NCBI RefSeq assembly: GCF_001006305.1 | Contig: NZ_LBHJ01000012.1 | Coordinates: 594,231-658,230, forward strand | Source of the DNA: Silvibacterium bohemicum | Lineage (GTDB): Bacteria; Acidobacteriota; Terriglobia; Terriglobales; Acidobacteriaceae | Direction of reading: 5' to 3' | Length of the DNA: 64,000 bases | Part shown: positions 36,546 through 43,454 of the stretch, piece by piece | Position numbering within the stretch: the first letter of the stretch is position 1 | How the letters are laid out: the number at the start of each line of letters is the position of its first letter | Notes under the pieces: generated by a model | Database searches by the model: none | What the model was told of the DNA's origin: nothing | Seen by the model: only the letters and a program-made list of their open reading frames with translations | Translations under genes and position numbers: made by a program

Positions 36546-37436
36546 ATGGCGGAGCGCAATCCATTTGATCAGCGGAAGGAGGCTGCCTCCTCGCAACACA
36601 TCTCCGGCGAAGGTCTCCGGCGTGTGCTTCGCTGCGAGGACTGGGAAGCTCTGTTGGCCGATGCGCTCGATGGGCTGCTGGCGGTGGACGACCGCGCCGT
36701 CTTCGACGGACACAGCGCGGAGTGTGCCGTCTGCGCGCTGCTGCTGGCCGAAGCCAAACAGGGGCAGGAGTGGATGGTCTTCCTGCAGGAAGAGCCGGAG
36801 ATGCCGGTCGACCTGGTCGAGCGGATTCTGGGTAAGACTAGCGGCGCAGTGGCCGATCATCCCCTGGCCGTTTATGGCGCACCGATCCCTGCGGGCGGCC
36901 CGGTGGTTCTGGGCATGCCGATGCGGCGGATGGTCTGGGATACGCGTCTGATGATGACTGCGGCCATGGCCTTCTTCTCGATCGCCCTTACTTTGAATTT
37001 GGCCGGTGTACGGCTCACAGGTTTTCGGCTCGCGGCTCTCACTCCCGCGAGTCTTGAAGGCAACCTGACCCGCCAGTTCTACGGGGCCAAGAGCCAGGCG
37101 GTGCGCTATTACGATAATCTGCGCTTCGTCCTGGAGGTTGAGTCCAAATTGCGCGATATGCGCCGCGATGAAGACACCGCTCCGCCGGCGGCTCAGCCGA
37201 AAGAAGACGAAAAGCCGGTAAATCCTCCTGCGGGAAGCCACAAGACAGGCGGAAAGCTGGAGCCGATTCCGAGCGCGCCGAAACGGGATGTGATGTGGGG
37301 GCATCCAGTGCTGGCCAGTGCCCCGTATTCTGAATCGGACAAAGGCTGCGCGAGCGGGCGAATCTGCGGAAATCGAGATGAGGTAGAGACTTTGGTCCTT
37401 TTGACACAAGACCAGGCGGAGAGGAGCTTGGCATGA
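36546..37436 (+). CDS. Zinc-finger membrane protein, putative anti-sigma factor
   Basis: 296 residues, ATG directly after the sigma factor stop. Residues about 25-75 carry a short helix pair with HSAECAVC (His-x3-Cys-x2-Cys), the core of the zinc-binding anti-sigma (ZAS) fold. One membrane helix about 137-157 (MMTAAMAFFSIALTLNLAGV). The periplasmic part (about 160-296) contains a coiled-coil-like stretch and a Pro/Lys/Glu-rich low-complexity linker. Likely inhibits the sigma factor at the membrane and releases it by proteolysis or conformational change; this is inferred from position and the zinc motif. Stop overlaps the next start (ATGA). Confidence 0.75.
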   Translation: MAERNPFDQRKEAASSQHISGEGLRRVLRCEDWEALLADALDGLLAVDDRAVFDGHSAECAVCALLLAEAKQGQEWMVFLQEEPEMPVDLVERILGKTSGAVADHPLAVYGAPIPAGGPVVLGMPMRRMVWDTRLMMTAAMAFFSIALTLNLAGVRLTGFRLAALTPASLEGNLTRQFYGAKSQAVRYYDNLRFVLEVESKLRDMRRDEDTAPPAAQPKEDEKPVNPPAGSHKTGGKLEPIPSAPKRDVMWGHPVLASAPYSESDKGCASGRICGNRDEVETLVLLTQDQAERSLA

Positions 37437-38515
37437 ACTGCGCGAATCATCCTGATGCTGCGGTTGCAGCATATTGCCAGAATTGCGGAAAGGCCTTGTG
37501 CGCGGCATGCGTACGGTCCGTTTCCGGTGTGATCTATTGCGAACAGTGCCTTGCTGCGAAACTCGGAATCGGGGGTGCTCCGGCGCCCGGCAGCTATACC
37601 GTCTCCGGATCGCCGGCCAGCGGTTTTCAATACACGGTGAACCAGGGCGGCTACACCGCGACGGGCTCAACTGCGGGAGACGTGAACTTCGTCGCCAACG
37701 GCGTCATTCCGCCCTCCGGCGCGCCGAATCCCGGCACCGCCACTCTTCTCGGATTCATTCCCGGCGTCGGCGCCATGTACAACGGGCAGTTCGTCAAGGC
37801 GCTGGTGCATGTCCTGGTCTTCGTCATACTGATCGGCATCACCGACAATCACGGCATTTTCGGCATCTTTATCGCCGCCTGGGTTGCCTATCAGGTCTTC
37901 GATGCCCACCAGACGGCCAAGGCCCGCCGCGACGGCCTGCCGCTGCCCGATCCCTTCGGCCTGAACGAGCTGGGGACCAAGCTGGGCATCTCGAATTCGC
38001 CGGTCACGCCGCCCTTTACGCAGACGTACACCACGACGGCCGTGCCCCCCGTACCGCCGGCGGTTCCCGCCGCGGGCTTCAACGATCCCTATCAGCCTTA
38101 CAACGCGCCGTATACGAATGTGCCTCCGGTTCCGGGAAGCATGCCGCCGTATGCAGGAAGCGTGCCGCCGGCTGGGATACCTCAGTACGGAACCCAACCT
38201 CCGGGAAATATCCCGCCTTATGGGACGGTGCCTCCCGTTGGCGCCATGCCGCCTGATGGCGATCCCTCAATGCCGCTGCGACGTCGCGAGCCGGTGGGAG
38301 CGATTGTGCTGATCGGCCTGGGAATGGTGTTTCTCTTCAATACCCTCGGCTTCTTCCGCTTCAACTGGATCGGGCACTTCTGGCCTATCTTCGTCATCGG
38401 CCTGGGTGCGTGGCTGCTGATTCGCCGAACGGGCGCAGATCTTCGTTTCGGCGCAAGAATGGGAAAGACGCATGACAACCCGCCGCCACCCCCACCGGCA
38501 GGAGGCGGACTATGA
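37433..38515 (+). CDS. B-box zinc-finger membrane protein with LiaF-like C-terminal module
   Basis: 360 residues, start overlapping the previous stop by 4 bp. Residues 1-40 are a B-box-type zinc finger (Cys3, His6, Cys15, Cys18, Cys23, Cys26, Cys36, Cys39). Residues about 100-165 hold a membrane domain with LGFIPGVGAMYNGQFVKAL. A Pro/Tyr/Gly-rich linker (about 190-280, with repeats such as PPYGTVPP) follows. The end has a two-helix module, GAIVLIGLGMVFLFNTLGFF then WPIFVIGLGAWLLIRR, like LiaF/DUF5668 membrane modules. Such proteins are common in Acidobacteria; role unknown. The same end module recurs in the next two proteins. Confidence 0.8.
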   Translation: MNCANHPDAAVAAYCQNCGKALCAACVRSVSGVIYCEQCLAAKLGIGGAPAPGSYTVSGSPASGFQYTVNQGGYTATGSTAGDVNFVANGVIPPSGAPNPGTATLLGFIPGVGAMYNGQFVKALVHVLVFVILIGITDNHGIFGIFIAAWVAYQVFDAHQTAKARRDGLPLPDPFGLNELGTKLGISNSPVTPPFTQTYTTTAVPPVPPAVPAAGFNDPYQPYNAPYTNVPPVPGSMPPYAGSVPPAGIPQYGTQPPGNIPPYGTVPPVGAMPPDGDPSMPLRRREPVGAIVLIGLGMVFLFNTLGFFRFNWIGHFWPIFVIGLGAWLLIRRTGADLRFGARMGKTHDNPPPPPPAGGGL

Positions 38516-38829
38516 ACTCCTATCTTTGGATTCATCGCATCAAGGGTCCTGCAATGCTGGTGGTCTTCGGCATCACCGCCTTGCTGGACGAATGGGACAT
38601 CATCTCCTACGGCAAGAGCTGGCCGTTGTATCTGATCACATTCGGCATTCTGCAGCTCGCCGAACGCGCGGCGTGGTCCCAGGCGCAGCAGGAGCAATAT
38701 GCGCAGTATTACGCCCAGGGGCAGAACCCGCCCTACGGCGCAGTTCCCGGCCAGCCGCCCGTGCCAACTCCGCCCGCCGCGCCCTCCAGCTCGCTATCGA
38801 TCACCCCGTACGACAGTGAGGGGAGGTAA
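38512..38829 (+). CDS. Small membrane protein consisting of a LiaF-like two-helix module
   Basis: 105 residues, ATGA overlap with the previous gene. Residues 12-54 are the module itself: GPAMLVVFGITALLDEWD, then WPLYLITFGILQLAERAAW. The rest is a Gln/Tyr/Pro-rich low-complexity tail. It is essentially a stand-alone copy of the membrane module seen in both flanking proteins. Inner-membrane; no other family signature. Confidence 0.72.
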   Translation: MNSYLWIHRIKGPAMLVVFGITALLDEWDIISYGKSWPLYLITFGILQLAERAAWSQAQQEQYAQYYAQGQNPPYGAVPGQPPVPTPPAAPSSSLSITPYDSEGR

Positions 38830-38832
38830 GCC

Positions 38833-40398
38833 ATGGGCGCCGCGCCTCCGCCGCCGTATTCGCCTCGCGATGCCCGCCGCCAGGCCCGTGATTATGCGCG
38901 AGCCATGCGCGACCAGGCTCGTGCTCAGCGTCACTATTGGCGCTCCTGGAACGGCTACCGCCGGTCCTCCATCACCGGCCCGGTCATTCTGCTCACCGTC
39001 GGGATCATCGCTTTGCTTGTCGAGACCGGCCGCGTCAGCGGCTACGCCGTCTGGATGTGGTACGCGCGCTGGTGGCCGCTCATTCTCATCGGCGTCGGCC
39101 TGATTTCGCTGGCCGAGTACTTCTTCGACCGCAATAATCCCTACGCCGGCCGTCGCTCGGCAGGCGGCATCGTCTTTCTCATCCTCTTCTTCGCTTTCCT
39201 GGGATGGGGATCGCACTCTGCCCGCTACTGGGGTCCGTTCAGCGAGCAGTTCGGCGAGAACGGCGACGACTTTTTTTCGATGCTCGGCGAAGAGCATGAC
39301 AACGACGTTCAGCTAGACCAGGCGATCCCCGCTGCGGGAACCGTGAACATCGACAATCCACGCGGCGACGTCACCGTTACGACCTCGACCGATGGCCAGA
39401 TGCACGTTCGGGCGCACCAGGTGGTTCACACCAGCTCAGACGACAACGCGCGCAAGTTCTTCGATCAGGTGAAGCCTAAGATCGAGCCCTCCAGCTCCGG
39501 CGCTGTAATCTCGGTGCCGAGCAAAAACGGCGCCCGGGTCGATCTCATCATCGAGATTCCCGAGAAGTCTTTTGCGACCATCAATGCCGGTCATGGCGAC
39601 GTAACGGTGGAAGGACTCAAGAACAATGTCGATGTCACCAATCATCATGGCGATGTGAAGTTCGACAACATCGGCGGTGACGTCCACGCCCGCATGGATC
39701 ATGGCGATGTCTCGGCTCATCAGGTGGACGGCCACGCCTTTGTCGATGGCCACGCCGATGACGTCACCCTTTCCGAGGTCAAAGGGCAGGTCGTTCTCGA
39801 TGGAGAGTTCTTCGGCGATACCCATCTCGAACAGGTAGGATCGAACGTCCACTTCCACACCAGCCGCACCGATCTCGATATGCCGAGGATGAGCGGCGAC
39901 CTGACCATGGATTCAAGCGACCTGACCGCCAGCCAGATTCAGGGGCCGGTGCGCATCGTCACCCGCTCGAAGAATATTGATCTGACTCAGGTGGCGGGCG
40001 ATGTGCACATCGATAACAGCGATGGCGATGTAAGCGTCGCATCGTTAGCGCCTCTGGGCAACGTGCAGATCTCCAACCGCTCCGGCAGTCTAGCGCTGAC
40101 CGTTCCGGAGAGTGCGAATTTCGCGATCACCGCCAGCACCACCGAGGACGATGACCTCGAAACCGATTTTCCGCTGCAGACCTCGAACTCGGGCGACCGC
40201 AGGACGCTGCAAGGCACAGTCGGCCACGGCGGGGTGAAGCTGGAACTCACCACCTCGCACGGCAATCTGGAGCTGAAGAAGGGATCGAACGCAGTGCTGC
40301 CTTCGGCTCCCCCTGCACCTCCGTTGCCGCCAGGGTCACCGGCGCCGAAGCACCTTAAAGCGCCGAAGGGAGCGGCTCCGCAGCCGACCGCGCAGTAG
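38833..40398 (+). CDS. DUF4097-type beta-solenoid membrane protein with LiaF-like module
   Basis: 521 residues, starts 3 nt after the previous stop. Residues about 49-98 hold the same two-helix module (GPVILLTVGIIALLVETGRV, WWPLILIGVGLISLAEYFF), then a further helix (about 112-125). From about 160 to 475 a DUF4097-like putative beta-helix with repeats of the kind NAGHGDVTVEGL, TNHHGDVKFDNI, MDHGDVSAHQVDG, IDNSDGDVSVASL. A Pro/Ala-rich tail ends the protein. It is probably exposed on the outside of the inner membrane and may sense or bind envelope components. Its last 44 bp overlap the convergent cmk gene. Confidence 0.85.
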   Translation: MGAAPPPPYSPRDARRQARDYARAMRDQARAQRHYWRSWNGYRRSSITGPVILLTVGIIALLVETGRVSGYAVWMWYARWWPLILIGVGLISLAEYFFDRNNPYAGRRSAGGIVFLILFFAFLGWGSHSARYWGPFSEQFGENGDDFFSMLGEEHDNDVQLDQAIPAAGTVNIDNPRGDVTVTTSTDGQMHVRAHQVVHTSSDDNARKFFDQVKPKIEPSSSGAVISVPSKNGARVDLIIEIPEKSFATINAGHGDVTVEGLKNNVDVTNHHGDVKFDNIGGDVHARMDHGDVSAHQVDGHAFVDGHADDVTLSEVKGQVVLDGEFFGDTHLEQVGSNVHFHTSRTDLDMPRMSGDLTMDSSDLTASQIQGPVRIVTRSKNIDLTQVAGDVHIDNSDGDVSVASLAPLGNVQISNRSGSLALTVPESANFAITASTTEDDDLETDFPLQTSNSGDRRTLQGTVGHGGVKLELTTSHGNLELKKGSNAVLPSAPPAPPLPPGSPAPKHLKAPKGAAPQPTAQ

Positions 40399-41080
40399 CC
40401 AATCGCTGGGAGACGATGTCTTCGATCCTGGCTAGAACCTCATCCAGCGTGAGGCCGGTGGAGTCGATTACCACCGCATCCGGAGCGGCGCGCAGAGGCG
40501 ACTCGGCGCGATTCCTGTCCCGCTCGTCCCGCTCGCGCAGTTCCCTCGAAATGGCCTCCGGAGTGACCACCGCCGCGCTTCCCGCTTGCTCGTAGCGGCG
40601 CTGGCTGCGTGCCTCGGGCGAGGCATCGAGGAAGAACTTCAGGTCGGCGTCGGGAAAGACCACGGTGCCGATGTCGCGCCCTTCCATCACCACGCCGCCC
40701 TTGCGCCCCATCTCCCGCTGCAGATCTACCATCCAGGCGCGGATCGCCGGGTGCACGCTGACGCGCGAGGCGGCCTGGGTCACCTCCGCGTTGCGAATCT
40801 CGCCGGTGACGTCGATTCCGTCGAGCAGAACACGATTGCCTGCCGGTGTCGGTTCCAGCGTGATCGAAGTCGTGGCTGCCAGCGCCTGCAGCGCGGCGGC
40901 ATCGTCCTGGCCGATGCCGTTGCGCTGCGCTTTCAAGGCGAAGGCGCGATACATCGCGCCGGTCTCGAGATTCAGCAGGCCGAAATGAGCGGCAAGATGC
41001 TTGGCGACTGTGCTCTTGCCGGCGCCCGCAGGCCCGTCGATCGCAATAATGGGGGCAATGGTCGGACGCCGTTCACTCAT
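40355..41080 (-). CDS. cmk: Cytidylate kinase
   Basis: 241 residues. Phosphorylates CMP/dCMP. P-loop IDGPAGAGKSTVAKHLA (residues 14-30), NMP-binding LNLETGAMYRAFALKA and the signature VVMEGRDIGTVVFPDADLKFFLDA; LID region RYEQAGSAAVVTPEAI. The ATG overlaps the stop of the AlkZ-like gene by 4 bp, so it is co-translated with it. Last 44 bp overlap the convergent gene. Confidence 0.95.
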   Translation of the reverse strand: MSERRPTIAPIIAIDGPAGAGKSTVAKHLAAHFGLLNLETGAMYRAFALKAQRNGIGQDDAAALQALAATTSITLEPTPAGNRVLLDGIDVTGEIRNAEVTQAASRVSVHPAIRAWMVDLQREMGRKGGVVMEGRDIGTVVFPDADLKFFLDASPEARSQRRYEQAGSAAVVTPEAISRELRERDERDRNRAESPLRAAPDAVVIDSTGLTLDEVLARIEDIVSQRLATARSAAEPLPSAL

Positions 41081-43422
41081 TCCGCGCTCTTGCTACCTTC
41101 GTCCTTTCGCTTTCTGAAGGGCGGTTTCGCACCGCCGGGCTTCCGTGCTCCAAAGCCGCCGAACTTTTTCGCAGCCCCAAACTTCTTGGGTGCCCCGAAC
41201 TTCTTGGCTCCCCCGAAGCTCTTCCCGCCGGCCGCTGGTCTGCCGCCGAACTTCTTTCCCGCGCCAAACGATCCACCGCCGGCCGGCTTGCTCTTGCCGA
41301 ATGCCGAACGCGGCGACCTCGGCCGTTCAGATGCGTCACCCGCCGGCTTGAAGCTTCTTGCGCCGGCTGGTTTGTCTTTCCACGCTCCACCGCTACGGGC
41401 CCCACCTGCTTGTGGGCGTCCAGCGCTGGGTCGCGATGATCCAAAAGACGGACGCGCAGAAGAGCGAGGGCGAGATTCGCCACCCGAGCCTTCCTCTGGC
41501 CGCTTGCGGAAGAAGGGCCGTTTGCCGCCTTCAGCGTCTCTGCCCTTTGCGCCTGCGCCAAACTTACTTCCGCCGAACTTGGGCCTGTCGGTTCTCGGTC
41601 TATCGGTCCGGGGTCTATCAGTCCGGGGTCGGTCTGTTCCGGGTCTGTCTGTTCCGGCTCCGCCAGATCTGGGCCTATCGGTGCGAGGCCTGTCAGAACT
41701 GGGTCTGTCAGTGCGGGGTCTGTCGCTACGGGCTCCGCCGAAGGTGCGGCCGGCCGGCTTCGAGCCGCCAAACTTTGCAGCGCCGGATTTCGGCCTGCCC
41801 GGCCCGTCAAACTTTCTTGGTCCGTCGAACTTCTTGGATCCGGCGAATTTGCTCTTGCCAGCAAACCCACTTGATGGCCGGCTAGCGCCTGCCTCACGGG
41901 GACGGAAGCTGGATGGACGGTCGTCCGAGTCCTCGCGGCGCGGACGGGTTGGCAGTTCGAAATCTTCTACGGGCCGGCGCTCCCCATCTCCTGCCGGTCG
42001 CGGCGTCCAGGGGCGATCTTCGCGGCCGCCGAACTTGCCGCCTGCCGGCTTCCCGCCAAACTTCTTGGGCGGAAACTTTCCGCCGCTGCTGCGGCCTGCG
42101 CCGCCTGCTCCCGCACCCGCACGAAAGCTGGGACGCCCGGTGCCTGAAGTACGGCCGGTGCGTGGGGCGCGATCCGATCCCGGACCACGGCTGAGACCAC
42201 GGCTGGTGCCGAGTCCGCGCTCTGTCCGTGCCGGACGCTCGCCGTCCGAAGGTCTCGCATCGCGAGAAGCGGCATCCCGGGGTCTTGCCGTTTTATCGAA
42301 CGGCTTCTTGCCAAAGCCGGTGCTCCTTCCGAAGGACTTACCATCCCCCTCGGATTTGCGCTGCCAAGGCTTCCGCTCGCCATCGGGCTTGCGGGGGCCG
42401 CGCGCGGCGGGACGATCTGAAGTCTTTCGCTCGCCTGTCGTTCGTTCGCCGGTTTTTCGTTCGTAGGGCTTGCGCTCAAAAGGCTTGCGCTCGAAGGTGC
42501 GCGGAGCTCGATCCGCCTGGCGGGGCCTGAAGGCGGGCTTGGAGTCGTCGGCTGCTCCTTCGGCAGGTGCTTTCTCGGCTGCTTCAGGTTCGGCAAACTC
42601 CGGCAGCGTGCCGGCGATGTGGAACATCGGCTGAGCTCCGACGGACACCATGGAAAGCTGCCGCGTAGCGGCCAATCCGTTCACCGTCTCGCGAACCCGC
42701 GAGCGGGAGGTGAGCGGCGAGAGGAAGGTTTCGATGTCTTCGCTGCTGGCTGCTACGACCGACTCGAGATAAAGCGAGACCAGGGCCGAGAGAGCGGTCG
42801 TCTGCGACATCTTGCCGCCGGCGTTGAGCTGATCCTTGAACCGCAGCTGGGTGAGGCTCCAGCGGGTAGGTGTATCGCCTGCAAATTCGGGCATCACGCG
42901 CAGATTGCTCCACAACTCCATGAGGCCGCGCAGCGCTGCGGCTTCGGTCAGCTCGCGTCCCAGCGTGGATTGAATCTCGACGGCGGTGAGAGTGCCCTCT
43001 TTTTCGAGGAGATTCCAGATTCCGAGAACCAGCGGCGAGGTCTTGCCGCCCGGCTCGGTCTTCCAGTCGCGGGTTCCGCGCAGGCTGAAAATATAAGGAA
43101 ACGCTTCGGTGGTGGCCAGGAAATCAGGCGTCTCTGAAGGAGTTCCAAAAAGATTGAGTGGGATGATCGCCGCTTCGGAAACCAGCCGCCGCATCAGGTC
43201 CCCGGCGTTGTCAATGGCTTCGCGCGAAGGCGCTTCGGCTGGCGCGCCGGAGCAGGCCTCAACGAACGATGGCGCGGGGGCCAGCAGCTGCTGGCGGCGC
43301 GGAAGAAAGAGGCAGAGTCCTGCGGCATCGAGCCACGCTCGTGCGTCGTCTGCGGTCAAAAGTGGATTGGCGATCTGGCGCCAGCGCTCGGCGCGCGTCG
43401 CTTGTAGCTGCTCGGATGTCAA
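41077..43422 (-). CDS. AlkZ-related winged-helix protein with a long Arg/Gly/Ser/Lys/Pro-rich tail
   Basis: 781 residues from a TTG at 43422. GAAGGG lies 5-6 nt before it, the start matches the family beginning (LTSEQLQATRAERWRQ), and mutL ends only 32 bp upstream; a longer frame would overlap mutL. Residues 1-300 resemble the AlkZ/YcaQ-related winged-helix group: AWLDAAGLCLFLPRRQ, two to three wHTH units (TAVEIQSTLGRELTEAAALR, SRVRETVNGLAATRQLSMV). Residues about 310-781 are one low-complexity block with RTDRP, KKFGG, KFGGSK and FERKPFERKPYERK repeats, strongly basic and predicted disordered. Probably DNA- or RNA-binding; repair activity is not shown. Family members usually stop near 300 residues. 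Confidence 0.8.
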   Translation of the reverse strand: MTSEQLQATRAERWRQIANPLLTADDARAWLDAAGLCLFLPRRQQLLAPAPSFVEACSGAPAEAPSREAIDNAGDLMRRLVSEAAIIPLNLFGTPSETPDFLATTEAFPYIFSLRGTRDWKTEPGGKTSPLVLGIWNLLEKEGTLTAVEIQSTLGRELTEAAALRGLMELWSNLRVMPEFAGDTPTRWSLTQLRFKDQLNAGGKMSQTTALSALVSLYLESVVAASSEDIETFLSPLTSRSRVRETVNGLAATRQLSMVSVGAQPMFHIAGTLPEFAEPEAAEKAPAEGAADDSKPAFRPRQADRAPRTFERKPFERKPYERKTGERTTGERKTSDRPAARGPRKPDGERKPWQRKSEGDGKSFGRSTGFGKKPFDKTARPRDAASRDARPSDGERPARTERGLGTSRGLSRGPGSDRAPRTGRTSGTGRPSFRAGAGAGGAGRSSGGKFPPKKFGGKPAGGKFGGREDRPWTPRPAGDGERRPVEDFELPTRPRREDSDDRPSSFRPREAGASRPSSGFAGKSKFAGSKKFDGPRKFDGPGRPKSGAAKFGGSKPAGRTFGGARSDRPRTDRPSSDRPRTDRPRSGGAGTDRPGTDRPRTDRPRTDRPRTDRPKFGGSKFGAGAKGRDAEGGKRPFFRKRPEEGSGGESRPRSSARPSFGSSRPSAGRPQAGGARSGGAWKDKPAGARSFKPAGDASERPRSPRSAFGKSKPAGGGSFGAGKKFGGRPAAGGKSFGGAKKFGAPKKFGAAKKFGGFGARKPGGAKPPFRKRKDEGSKSAE
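41583..41745 (-). repeat. Imperfect tandem 15-bp repeats coding for RTDRP-like units
   Basis: Units like GGTCTGTCGGTCCGG and GGTCTGTCAGTGCGG occur about 10 times (minus strand: RTDRP, SSDRP, GTDRP). The repeats are inside the tail of the AlkZ-like gene and are expected to vary in number between strains. Confidence 0.75.
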
Positions 43423-43454
43423 AGAGACCCTTCTGTGATCGAACGGGAACAAAG

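Noticed and set aside
41583-41745. Regular short repeats that might suggest a CRISPR array
   Set aside because: Units are 15 bp, in frame, without spacers, and code for RTDRP-like peptides.
40586-42466. Long plus-strand frame opposite cmk and the AlkZ-like gene, Pro/Leu-rich translation
   Set aside because: Product is only the mirror of the low-complexity tail; no start signal and no domain.
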